This document shows positions 1-7,061 of a DNA stretch of 14,910 nt, one piece after another. Position 1 is the first letter of the stretch. Each line of letters opens with the position of its first letter. Origin of the DNA: Phycisphaerae bacterium (GTDB taxonomy: Bacteria; Planctomycetota; Phycisphaerae; Phycisphaerales; Phycisphaeraceae); NCBI GenBank assembly GCA_002688155.1, contig NZCH01000101.1, positions 1 to 14,910 of the forward strand, given 5' to 3'. Below the pieces are notes generated by a model. The model did not search any database. It was not told where the DNA came from and worked only from the letters and a program-made list of their open reading frames with translations. A program made the position numbers and the translations under genes.

Positions 1-938
1 GCACCCTCACGGACGCCGACCCAGGGTTTCGTCCCGTTGATCACGCAGTCTGCCATGTGACGCATCATCACCAACATCTCGGTGCTGTGGCCCTGCTGAT
101 TTTCAGGGAAGGTGATCTCATATTCGCGGGCCGGCACGTCGCCTTCCGGCTCGATGCGGACCCTCCCATCGATGATCGTGCCCCTGGTGCCGAACAGGCC
201 CAGACCGTTCATAAGCAGGCCAGGAGGATGCACCACCCCGCAGTAGGTCGCCACCCGGCCTATCCTGCCGCTTGAGAAACGCATGTTGATGACGAAGTTG
301 TCCTCTTGCGGGTAGTCAGTCGCAACGCCGCCTCGCAGCCCGTAGCAATGGACCTCCTCGATGTCGCCCATGAACCAGCGGACCGCGTCGATGGGGTGGC
401 ATGCGCCGCCGAGTAACAGGTCTTGAGGCATCTGCGTGCGCCACGGCGTGTCGGTGTAGACGGGCCGGAGGTCGTGAACATAGGTGGCCTCGCTCAGGAT
501 CAGCTCGCCAATCGCGCCCGAATCGCACAGACGCTTCGATTCCATGTGCCTGGCGTCGCCGCGCATTGTCTGTGTGACCAGCAGCACCCGGCCGGACCGG
601 TCGACCGCCTCGATAACCTGCTCGGCCTCCTTCATGGTATAGACCATCGCCTTTGTGACCATCACGTGCTTGCCGGCGTTTAGACTGGCGACGATCTGGT
701 CGCCGTGGAAGGGTCCAGGTGTGTAGATACCGATCACGTCTATGTCGCTTTGACCGACGAGTTGCTCAAAGTCGGTGGTAGTCCGCTCCACACCGTAATC
801 GGCAGATGCCTGCGACAGGCGCGCCTCGTCCACGTCGCACAGCGCCGTTACCCGAATCGGCAGGTCCTGGTTCTCAGGCCCGTTAGCGCCGAGCAGAGTG
901 CTGCCGTGTCCCAGACCTGCAAGCCCTAATCTGAGCAT
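1..938 (-). CDS. Gfo/Idh/MocA family NAD(P)-dependent oxidoreductase, 3' end cut by the window edge
   Basis: This frame is open from an ATG at 938 to base 1, giving 312 residues with no stop, so the C-terminus is missing. The N-terminus (LGLAGLGHG, residues 4-12) and the acidic end of the second strand (CDVDEA, 34-39) look like a Rossmann dinucleotide-binding fold. IGIYTPGPFHGD (69-80) followed by HVMVTKAM (91-98) sits where the family has its EKP motif; here it reads T-K-A, with the lysine (K96) kept. GGACHPIDAVRWFMGD (177-192) matches the substrate-side motif with His181 and Asp184. Family members oxidise or reduce sugars, inositols and related polyols in the cytoplasm; the substrate cannot be read from sequence. 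The start is supported by a GGGAGG Shine-Dalgarno at 943-948. It overlaps the end of the upstream acetyltransferase gene by 13 bases, so the two are probably co-transcribed and translationally coupled. Confidence 0.9.
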   Translation of the reverse strand, partial: MLRLGLAGLGHGSTLLGANGPENQDLPIRVTALCDVDEARLSQASADYGVERTTTDFEQLVGQSDIDVIGIYTPGPFHGDQIVASLNAGKHVMVTKAMVYTMKEAEQVIEAVDRSGRVLLVTQTMRGDARHMESKRLCDSGAIGELILSEATYVHDLRPVYTDTPWRTQMPQDLLLGGACHPIDAVRWFMGDIEEVHCYGLRGGVATDYPQEDNFVINMRFSSGRIGRVATYCGVVHPPGLLMNGLGLFGTRGTIIDGRVRIEPEGDVPAREYEITFPENQQGHSTEMLVMMRHMADCVINGTKPWVGVREG

Positions 939-1462
939 GATGCCTCCCGTCTGGTGAGAGTAACTTTCACCGCTTGCCATCTACCAGCCATGTCATCGGC
1001 GCACATGACGGGCTCGAAGCCCATGGACAGGTACAGGTGGATGGCCGGAAATCGCTCGTCGTCGGTACGCAGCTCGACGGTATCGTATCCGCGCTCCCTG
1101 AAGAACTTCAGCACGCTGGTGCAAACGGCTCGCCCCAGCCCTTTGCCCTGATGGTTCGGGTCAGTGGCTACAAAGTCCAGCACCCCCGCATGGTCGTTTC
1201 GGGACGCGAATGTCACCGCTACGGCATGGCGCCTGTACGCTGCGATCCTCGATCCTTCTCGACGCTCATCATCGCTCAGGTAGTCGTCGAGTCGGGGCCG
1301 GTCCCAGCCTTCGAATCCGGCTTGGTGTAGGACTCTTAACCAGGCGTCTTCGTCACCGGCCCGGTAGGCCCGTAGCTCATACCCCGGCGGCACGTCGATT
1401 GTCGGCAGCCTGCCGATCTTTTCGGCCGCGATCACCATCTTGAGTTGCTGTTTCTGGGCCAT
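926..1462 (-). CDS. GNAT family N-acetyltransferase
   Basis: The product is 178 residues and is a single GNAT domain. Such enzymes move an acetyl group from acetyl-CoA to an amine on a small molecule or protein; the acceptor here is unknown. Motif A is clear: LDFVATDPNHQGKGLGRAV at residues 95-113, with the Q-x-x-G-x-G pyrophosphate loop at 105-110. AIHLYLSMGFEP (140-151) is the usual motif B strand-helix. I start at the ATG at 1462; the frame also opens at a TTG at 1474, four codons earlier, and neither has a strong ribosome binding site. The first 25 or so residues are not conserved-looking. The 3' end overlaps the Gfo/Idh/MocA gene by 13 bases and carries its ribosome binding site. A TATAAT lies about 50 bases upstream on the same strand. 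Confidence 0.88.
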   Translation of the reverse strand: MAQKQQLKMVIAAEKIGRLPTIDVPPGYELRAYRAGDEDAWLRVLHQAGFEGWDRPRLDDYLSDDERREGSRIAAYRRHAVAVTFASRNDHAGVLDFVATDPNHQGKGLGRAVCTSVLKFFRERGYDTVELRTDDERFPAIHLYLSMGFEPVMCADDMAGRWQAVKVTLTRREASCSD

Positions 1463-1489
1463 GTCTGCACTCAAATAAGTTCCCCGGCC

Positions 1490-1505
1490 CCCCGGATCCC
1501 CGGGG
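1490..1505. other. GC-rich hairpin in the leader of the acetyltransferase gene
   Basis: CCCCGG (1490-1495) and CCGGGG (1500-1505) form a perfect 6-base-pair stem around a 4-base loop. It lies between the putative -10 at 1513-1518 and the start codon, at about the expected transcription start. No T-tract follows on either strand, so it is not a classical terminator. It may affect transcript start or stability, or may be chance in GC-rich DNA. Confidence 0.3.
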
Positions 1506-1512
1506 CAACTGG

Positions 1513-1518
1513 ATTATA
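1513..1518 (-). promoter_or_regulatory. Putative -10 element (TATAAT) for the acetyltransferase/oxidoreductase operon
   Basis: A perfect TATAAT reads on the minus strand here. Transcription would begin near 1505 and leave a leader of about 43 bases before the ATG at 1462. I see no good TTGACA-like -35 at the normal spacing, so this rests on the -10 alone. Confidence 0.4.
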
Positions 1519-1778
1519 CGCACCGGTTACGCGGGCACACCCCTTTGCTCAGGCCCGGCGCAAAGCATCTTTGGACGCCCAGTTGCGCCAGGCCCCCAGG
1601 TCCCTGCCGGAGACACCGGCGAGGCCGTCCAGGCCATGGTGAACACGCGGGGCCCTGCGCTGCACTGGCTGGCGGCATGGTCCTGCCCGCATGGGGCTGA
1701 TAGAATCCGGCGCTGGAAACTCGAGTGCAGGCCGGCGTGGCTTGAAACCGCCGCTGCCGCATAGAACAGAGTCGGACC

Positions 1779-2915
1779 ATGAACGGGCACAGTTCTCGTC
1801 GCAAGTTCCTCGGTCAGTGCGCCGGCCTCGTGGCAGGCGGGCTGGGGGCGGGCGGGCTGGTCGACGCGTGCCACGCCTTGCCCGTTGATCCGGCGCCGAT
1901 TCGAGCCTACCGCCGTGGCGGTATGCTCTATCGTCGGCTCGGCCACACCGATCTGTTCATCTCGGCCCTTTCGTTTGGTTCCCACACGAATCCGACTTAC
2001 CGCGTGGCGACCGATTATGGCAGCATGCTCAATGACGAGGGTCAGGCGCGGCGCGACCGTCACATCGCCAAGGCGCTCGATCAGGGTGTCAACATGGTCG
2101 ACGTGTACGAGAACGCCGGCCAGTGGCAGCCGATGGCGCGGATGGTCAAGCCCAAGCGTGAGAAGGTATTGATATCCATCTGTCGCCAGACCGACCAGCT
2201 GGTCAGTCAGCACATCGACGCCGCCGCCCGGCTCTTTGGCCACGTGGACCTGTACCGCATCTACCTCGGCGACGGCCCTCGCGTTGACGACAGCATCCTC
2301 GAGCAGTGGGACGCGATACGCCGGGCCAGGAAAACGGGAAAGGTGCGCGCCATCGGAGTCGCGGTGCACCTGGAGAGCATGATGCTCAGTGCCCTGGATG
2401 AACTCGAAGGGCTCGACTACATCATGTTCCCCTACAACTTCATTCACGCGCGGGCCGATTACAGCCAGTTCCTGCCCAGGGCGATTGAAAAAGGTGTCGG
2501 ACTCATCGCGATCAAGCCGCTCGCCGCGGGCTCCATCGCCAAGTTGGATCCCCGAGCGCGACCGGGGTCGCAGCCCGAAGACTCACGCATTCTGCTTTAC
2601 AAGAAGGCAAACCGGCCGGTCCTGCCGGCAGTCGTCAAGAAACTGACCGAAAACCTTGACCGCATGCCCAACGAATCACTGTGCCAGGCGGCCATGCGGT
2701 TCGTCTACTCGCGGCCCTTCATCGCCACGGCGATGCCCGGCATGTTCCAGGAGCACGAACTGGATGAGAACTACGCCGCGATCCTGCGTCACCTTGAATT
2801 GAGCCGCAACGAAAATGACGCACTGAATGCGGCCCGCAGGCTCAGCGGTGCCTGGGGATCGACCTGGTTGCCACGTCACTACCGCTGGCTCGACCACTGC
2901 TGGCGCACCTCATGA
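1779..2915 (+). CDS. Tat-exported aldo/keto reductase-like protein with a degenerate catalytic tetrad
   Basis: The product is 378 residues. SRRKFLG (6-12) followed by a glycine/alanine-rich hydrophobic stretch is a twin-arginine signal, so the folded protein should cross the membrane. The body follows the AKR barrel: MLYRRLGHTDLFISALSFG (49-67), DQGVNMVDVYENAG (101-114), HVDLYRIYLGD (155-165), GKVRAIGVAVH (187-197), FPYN (217-220), GVGLIAIKPLAAG (239-251) and ATAMPGMFQEHELDEN (316-331). Aligned by eye to the family, the catalytic Asp is present (D108), but the Tyr position is A113, the Lys position C135 and the His position Y162. Normal NAD(P)H-dependent carbonyl reduction is therefore doubtful. 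Cys31 after the signal could in principle be lipidated, but the lipobox is poor. Its stop overlaps the next gene's start (ATGA), pointing to joint expression with the cytochrome. No strong ribosome binding site precedes the ATG. Confidence 0.88.
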   Translation: MNGHSSRRKFLGQCAGLVAGGLGAGGLVDACHALPVDPAPIRAYRRGGMLYRRLGHTDLFISALSFGSHTNPTYRVATDYGSMLNDEGQARRDRHIAKALDQGVNMVDVYENAGQWQPMARMVKPKREKVLISICRQTDQLVSQHIDAAARLFGHVDLYRIYLGDGPRVDDSILEQWDAIRRARKTGKVRAIGVAVHLESMMLSALDELEGLDYIMFPYNFIHARADYSQFLPRAIEKGVGLIAIKPLAAGSIAKLDPRARPGSQPEDSRILLYKKANRPVLPAVVKKLTENLDRMPNESLCQAAMRFVYSRPFIATAMPGMFQEHELDENYAAILRHLELSRNENDALNAARRLSGAWGSTWLPRHYRWLDHCWRTS

Positions 2916-4396
2916 ACCGATCGGCAAACCACATCAGCCGACACAAGCCCGCGAAATACACAGTTTTTTCGACGTATCTGGCGGGCCTGGCGCTGGTTGT
3001 CATCGTCGCGTGGGCGCACCACGAGTCGTCAGGCGACGAAAGTGATGATCAAGCTGCTACTTCGGTGCCCAGGGCCGGCGCCGAATCAGCGATGTTCAAG
3101 GAGGCAGGGACGTGTGCCCGCTGCCACGTCTTTTCCGTGTTGGAATGGGCGGTCTCCCGGCACCTTGAGGTCGCGACGAATTGCCAGTCCTGTCACGGCG
3201 AAAGTAAAGGCCACGTCGCTAACGAGCGCAATGAGGTCAAGCCGGAGTATCTGTTTGAAGGCCAGGCCATTGCCGGCCAACTCTGTATGACCTGTCACGG
3301 GACCGGCTGCCCTGACACGAACCGGGTCGACAACTGTCAGCAATGCCACCACGTGCACGCACTGATGAATCCAGCGAAGCCGCTACCCGATCGGGGCGAA
3401 CAGTTCGAAAAGCTGTTGCATCGTTGGGACAGGTTCGACGCGCAGATCGCCAGGGGTAAAGAGCACGCCGATCAACAACAATGGGAGGCGGCAGGCGCGG
3501 CGTTCCAGGCGGCCTTGAAGCTGATCCCCGGTGACGCCGGCGCCCGCGCCCAGTTGGCCATGTGCCAACGTCGACTCCAAACGGCGCTTCCCGGTTTCGA
3601 GCGACTTGATGACGCATACGACAAGACGACGGGTTTGCCCCGGGCCGTCAAGGTGCCCGCCATCGACATGCCGATGCGATTGGTCCCACCGGGCGAGTTC
3701 GACATGGGGTCCGACCGTTGGGCCGATGCGCGGCCGGTGCACACGGTGCGGATCGATGCGTTCTTTCTGGGCGCCTATGAAGTCACGCAGGCTCAGTGGT
3801 TGACCGTCATGGGCAACAACCCGGCCGGGCATCAGGGTAAACAGTTTCCCGACTCCCAGCGCATGCCGGTAGAGCATGTTTCGTGGCAGGACTGCCAGGC
3901 GTTTATCCGGCGGCTTAACGAGCGCGTTCCCGGCGGTGGGTTCCGTTTGCCCACCGAGGCCGAGTGGGAATACGCCTGCCGCGGACCCAGGGCGGCGGCC
4001 CCAGAGGCAAACGACATTGCCGAGTTGGCCTGGTTCGGCGCCAATTCACGAAGGCCAGGTGTGCCGGAGAAACCGGATTTGGATCTGAAGGCCTACGCAC
4101 CGCGCACCGTGGGGACACGACGTGCGGGCAACTGGGACCTTTACGACATGCATGGCAACGTGCGCGAGTGGTGTTCCAGCCTGTGGCGGCCGTACCTGTA
4201 CAACCCAGCCGACGGACGCGAAGCACTGACCCATGTCGGCCTGCGCGTCCTGCGCGGCGGCGCCTATTGCGACGCAGCGGCATCCCTGGATCCGGCCTTG
4301 CGCCACGCCGAACGCCCAAACCGCCGTCTTCGCTTCAACGGCCTGCGGCTCGCCCGCAACGTGCCGCAGTTGAAACTGCCCGACCTGCGGGATTGA
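2912..4396 (+). CDS. Membrane-anchored tetrahaem cytochrome c fused to a TPR-like linker and a SUMF1/FGE-like domain
   Basis: The product is 494 residues in three parts. Residues 17-35 form one hydrophobic segment after a basic N-terminus, a likely membrane anchor or uncleaved signal. Residues 60-152 carry four CxxCH haem-binding motifs at 68-72, 91-95, 125-129 and 142-146. The W-x-x-S-x-H spacing after the first (W79, H84), CHG after the second and third, and extra His at 101, 147 and 149 resemble c554-type multihaem cytochromes with bis-His haems. Residues 165-225 are helical and fit one or two TPR-like repeats (HADQQQWEAAGAAFQAALKL). Residues 251-482 are a SUMF1/FGE-sulfatase-type domain: VPPGEFDMGS (258-267), RLPTEAEWEYACRG (345-358), DMHGNVREWC (412-421), RVLRGGAYCD (445-454) and GLRLAR (477-482). 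Only one Cys lies near the FGE active-site position, so true formylglycine-generating activity is unlikely. The start overlaps the AKR stop by 4 bases; translational coupling explains the missing ribosome binding site. Confidence 0.9.
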   Translation: MNRSANHISRHKPAKYTVFSTYLAGLALVVIVAWAHHESSGDESDDQAATSVPRAGAESAMFKEAGTCARCHVFSVLEWAVSRHLEVATNCQSCHGESKGHVANERNEVKPEYLFEGQAIAGQLCMTCHGTGCPDTNRVDNCQQCHHVHALMNPAKPLPDRGEQFEKLLHRWDRFDAQIARGKEHADQQQWEAAGAAFQAALKLIPGDAGARAQLAMCQRRLQTALPGFERLDDAYDKTTGLPRAVKVPAIDMPMRLVPPGEFDMGSDRWADARPVHTVRIDAFFLGAYEVTQAQWLTVMGNNPAGHQGKQFPDSQRMPVEHVSWQDCQAFIRRLNERVPGGGFRLPTEAEWEYACRGPRAAAPEANDIAELAWFGANSRRPGVPEKPDLDLKAYAPRTVGTRRAGNWDLYDMHGNVREWCSSLWRPYLYNPADGREALTHVGLRVLRGGAYCDAAASLDPALRHAERPNRRLRFNGLRLARNVPQLKLPDLRD

Positions 4397-4716
4397 AATT
4401 CGTGGCGCCCTTGTCGCAAGAAAGATTGGCCAGCGCATTTAATGCAGGGTACCGGTCGGCGGTGGCAGTCTGGCAGTTGCCGATCATGTCGACGTGGCGG
4501 CGGTCCGTCCACAGGGGATCCGGCAAACCCCGAATTGTCTGGAAACTCAGACGACCGCCGGGGCGATGGGCATCAAGTCGGGCCGTGGCCAGGGCGCGCC
4601 GGCGCCGATCCGTGATGGAAATACAACCGAAAGTTGTGACTGACAGGGAATTGGATCCCGCGTGGACATTCCAGGGCCATGCACCGTCAACCCGATTCGA
4701 TTGCAGCTTTCTGAAA
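4397..4716. other. Convergent intergenic region (about 320 bases), no gene recognised
   Basis: It lies between the 3' ends of the cytochrome fusion and the aminopeptidase. A minus-strand reading frame crosses it, but its protein is arginine-rich, runs antisense into both neighbours and resembles nothing I know. A weak 5-base-pair inverted repeat (ACAAC...GTTGT, near 4622-4637) has no T-tract. Nothing else was recognised. Confidence 0.5.
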
Positions 4717-5856
4717 CTACTCATTCCCCGGCCACCCGGGGAACACGAACCGGCCGTCCCTGGAAATGACTTCACCATCGACGGTGATGGTTCCGCCTGT
4801 GCGCAGGTCGCAGACCATGTCCCAGTGCAGGCCGGACTCGTTGCTGTTGCCGGTTTCAGGGTAGCCGGCGCCGACGGCGGCGTGGAAGGTGCCGCCGATC
4901 TTTTCATCAAAGAGTGTGTTCTTGGAGTATTCGGCGATGTTGTAGTTCGTGCCGATGGCGATCTCGCCGAGCCTGGACGCACCTTCGTCCTGGTCGAGCA
5001 TTTCCTTTAAGAAATCTTCGTTCTTGGACGCCCTGGCCTTGACAACCGTGCCCTTCTCGAAGGTCAGTTCGATGTCGTGCACTTCGCGTCCGTGATGGAC
5101 GGCCGGGAAGGAGTACCGTACGACGCCGTTGACGCCGCCATCGTCGGCGCCGAGGTTCGGGCCGGTGAAGACCTCGCCGTCGGGGAAATTCTCATGGCCG
5201 CAGCAGTTGATCCAGGTCATCGCGTCGACGTTCACGGTCAGGTCCGTGCCGTTTGCGGCCTGGAAATGCACCTGCTTCCTGCCGTTTAAGTAGTCAACGA
5301 CGTGCTGCTGGCGCTGTTCAATGTCACGCCACACGGCCACGGGGTCGGGCTTGTCTAGGTGACCGGCGCCAAAAACGAAGTCTTCGTATTGACGCAGGCT
5401 CATCTCCGCATCCTGTGCGCTGGCGAGTGTGGGGAACAGCGTGCCGCACCAGTGCAGTTGCTTCTTCGCGGCACGTTGCATGAAGATCGACATGATCTCC
5501 TTACGCGCCGACGAGGCGATGCTCTGGCGTTTGGCGTCGATGCGCGACAGAGCCTTGGTATTGGTCTCGGCCCACAGGCCGATCGAGACGTCGATGGTTT
5601 CGATCTCGTACCGGGCAATCGGGCTGACGTGCTTGAGCTGCTCTTCACTGGCGACTTCGTAGAAGATTTCCGACAGGGCATCGGGCGACAGGCGCACGTA
5701 CGGATGCGCGCCGGCACGCAGGCACGCTTCATAAAGCACTTCGACGAACGGCGTGGCAATCGGCTCGCCCTGAATGCGCACGAGCTGGCCGGGCTTGACG
5801 CCCACGGAGTATTCGGTGATTACGCGGGCGAGTTGATCGAGTCGTGGGTCGGGCAT
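4717..5856 (-). CDS. Family M29 metallo-aminopeptidase (AmpS/AmpT-like)
   Basis: The product is 379 residues, close to the usual length of about 400-410 for the family. M29 enzymes are cytoplasmic, two-metal exopeptidases that release N-terminal residues from peptides. The N-terminal half (LDQLARVITEYSVGVKPGQL, then ACLRAGAHPYVR at 45-55) is typical. The C-terminal metal-site region is intact: NFPDGEVFTGP (223-233, E228), GEIAIGTNYNI (297-307, E298), GTFHAAVGAGYPE (322-334, H325 and Y332) and SGLHWDMVCDLR (341-352, H344 and D346). These correspond to the known metal-ligand set of two Glu, two His and an Asp, plus the active-site Tyr. There is no signal peptide. It stands alone, convergent with the cytochrome fusion and divergent from the kinase-like gene. 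ATG at 5856 is a natural start for the family's N-terminus. Confidence 0.95.
   Translation of the reverse strand: MPDPRLDQLARVITEYSVGVKPGQLVRIQGEPIATPFVEVLYEACLRAGAHPYVRLSPDALSEIFYEVASEEQLKHVSPIARYEIETIDVSIGLWAETNTKALSRIDAKRQSIASSARKEIMSIFMQRAAKKQLHWCGTLFPTLASAQDAEMSLRQYEDFVFGAGHLDKPDPVAVWRDIEQRQQHVVDYLNGRKQVHFQAANGTDLTVNVDAMTWINCCGHENFPDGEVFTGPNLGADDGGVNGVVRYSFPAVHHGREVHDIELTFEKGTVVKARASKNEDFLKEMLDQDEGASRLGEIAIGTNYNIAEYSKNTLFDEKIGGTFHAAVGAGYPETGNSNESGLHWDMVCDLRTGGTITVDGEVISRDGRFVFPGWPGNE
4724..4743. other. Perfect 8-base-pair hairpin over the 3' end of the aminopeptidase gene
   Basis: TTCCCCGG (4724-4731) and CCGGGGAA (4736-4743) pair fully around the loop CCAC. The stem covers the last codons of the minus-strand aminopeptidase and ends just before its stop. 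The strand leaving it in that direction is not T-rich, so a Rho-independent terminator is not supported. It could stabilise the 3' end of the mRNA, or be chance. Confidence 0.35.
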
Positions 5857-5897
5857 TTGGGTGGGTTTCGGGGTTTGGGTGTAGGGTCAGACGGCTC

Positions 5898-5988
5898 ACC
5901 ATGAAGCACAAGAAGGACATGAACAGTGGGGAAACAGCGTCATTTTGAGGCCTGAACCCAATTCTTCATCCTTCATGCCCGTCATGGT
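5898..5988. repeat. Diverged inverted repeat in the intergenic region
   Basis: The left arm (5898-5922) begins ACCATGAAGC and contains GAAGGACATGAA. The reverse complement of the right arm (5962-5988) begins ACCATGACGG and contains GAAGGATGAAGAA. The arms match at roughly three quarters of positions with small shifts, and flank about 40 bases. A run of eight A follows the right arm on the plus strand, which is the wrong arrangement for a terminator of either neighbouring gene. The CATGAAG-rich wording suggests a dispersed intergenic repeat, but only one unit is in the window. Confidence 0.45.
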
Positions 5989-6072
5989 AAAAAAAACAGG
6001 GCCTGCGAGCACGCGCCGCGCCGGGTTTGCACCGTGTTGCCACCTCGAATTAGGCAGGATACCGTTTCGTTG

Positions 6073-7026
6073 ATGACCTTTCACGAGTCAGGGGTCGATC
6101 GCATCGTGGCGGATGACGCGTTTGCGCAGCAGGCCGAGCCGCTGGTGACGCTGGCGTGTGGCGGGCGCATTTCGCTGATCACATGGTTTCGTACGCCCTG
6201 GCAGCGCGGCGGGTCGCTGACGGGGTACACCACCTTTCGTGATGATCAGGGTATTGAGCACCAGGCAGTCGTGAAGCTGCCGGTCGCGCCGTGCGAGCGG
6301 CTGTGGCTCACACGGTTGCAGGCGTTCGAAAACGTGGTGCCACGGTTGTTCGCCGCAGGTGACGCGCTGGGCGGCTACGACCTGGCATGGGTGGTGATGG
6401 AGCGCTTGCCGTACGGACCGCTGGACAAGGCGTGGGCGGGCGCGGCGATCGATTTGCTGATCGACACGGCGGGCCGATTCTTCGCGGCTGTTGATACATT
6501 CGACGTTGACACGGCGCCGCCCCAAAAAGACTGGGACGCCGTGTTCCGGCTCGCGCAGCGCAACATCAAAGCCCACAGCCTCGCACACGAACATCGCTGG
6601 CGACAGGCACTCAAAAATGCGCAGCGCAAAATCGACTCGTGGCTGCACGTTTGGCGAGCCCGCGACGCCCGCCAGTGGTGTCACGGGGACCTTCACCTTT
6701 CGAACGCGATGACGCGCCGTGAACCACCACACGGCCCGGCCGTACTTCTGGACATGGCGCGCATTCATGCGGGACATTGGGTCGAGGACGCGGTGTACTT
6801 CGAGCACCTGTACTGGTCGGCGCCCGGGCGGCTGGTGGGTCGCAAGGTGTGCAGCCAATTGGCGAAAGCGCGCCGCGCACACGGGTTGTCCAACAATGAC
6901 GACTGGCCGCGGCTGGCGCAGATCCGCCGGGCGCTGTTGGCGGTGAGCACGCCGGCGATGCTCGAACATGAGGGGCCGCCGCGCCACGTGGAGGCGGCGC
7001 TGGAGGTGCTCGAGCGGGAGGTCTGA
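6073..7026 (+). CDS. Aminoglycoside phosphotransferase-fold (APH/choline kinase-like) protein
   Basis: With the ATG at 6073 the product is 317 residues. AVVKLP (65-70) gives the ATP-binding lysine (K68), VVMERLPYGPLD (107-118) is the hinge, WCHGDLHLSNAM (202-213) is the catalytic loop with D206 and N211, and LLDMARIHAGHWVEDAVYFEH (225-245) holds the metal-binding D227 and the following helix. These are the marks of the APH superfamily, whose members phosphorylate small-molecule hydroxyls: aminoglycosides, choline, homoserine, sugars and others. The substrate here cannot be told. The frame opens earlier at a GTG (6034), but AGGCAGGA at 6052-6059 precedes the ATG, somewhat far away at 13 bases, so I prefer the ATG. 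It is followed after 35 bases by an alpha/beta hydrolase in the same direction and may share its transcript. Nothing nearby supports a drug-resistance role. Confidence 0.85.
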   Translation: MTFHESGVDRIVADDAFAQQAEPLVTLACGGRISLITWFRTPWQRGGSLTGYTTFRDDQGIEHQAVVKLPVAPCERLWLTRLQAFENVVPRLFAAGDALGGYDLAWVVMERLPYGPLDKAWAGAAIDLLIDTAGRFFAAVDTFDVDTAPPQKDWDAVFRLAQRNIKAHSLAHEHRWRQALKNAQRKIDSWLHVWRARDARQWCHGDLHLSNAMTRREPPHGPAVLLDMARIHAGHWVEDAVYFEHLYWSAPGRLVGRKVCSQLAKARRAHGLSNNDDWPRLAQIRRALLAVSTPAMLEHEGPPRHVEAALEVLEREV

Positions 7027-7061
7027 GTGTTCAGATTTCGGAGCCGCGAGGAGCAGAGGTT

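Larger units (their letters stand above)
1463..1778. other. Divergent intergenic region (about 316 bases)
   Basis: This separates the minus-strand acetyltransferase from the plus-strand AKR-like gene. Besides the TATAAT and hairpin noted separately, there is a TAGAAT at 1701-1706 on the plus strand that could be a -10 for the AKR/cytochrome pair, with no convincing -35. No small ORF with a good ribosome binding site and no RNA gene was recognised. Confidence 0.5.

Noticed and set aside
1527..2447. Long minus-strand open frame (306 codons) opposite the AKR-like gene
   Set aside because: It is antisense to a well-supported gene, its product matches no family I know, and long antisense frames are expected in high-GC DNA.
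2912..4396. True formylglycine-generating enzyme for sulfatase activation
   Set aside because: The active-site cysteine pair is not present and there is no sulfatase gene in the window.
3964..5010. Plus-strand open frame (348 codons) bridging the cytochrome fusion and the aminopeptidase
   Set aside because: Out of frame with the SUMF1-like domain and antisense to the aminopeptidase; composition is typical of a shadow frame.
5898..5996. Rho-independent terminator at the inverted repeat with an adjacent A-run
   Set aside because: The A-run is on the wrong side: no T-tract follows the stem in the direction of transcription of either neighbour, and the arms pair imperfectly.
6088..6987. Minus-strand open frame (299 codons) opposite the kinase-like gene
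   Set aside because: Arg/Val/His-rich product without motifs, wholly antisense to the APH-fold gene.
6073..7026. Aminoglycoside resistance gene
   Set aside because: Only the broad APH fold is supported. There is no mobile element or other resistance gene nearby, and many APH-fold kinases act on ordinary metabolites.
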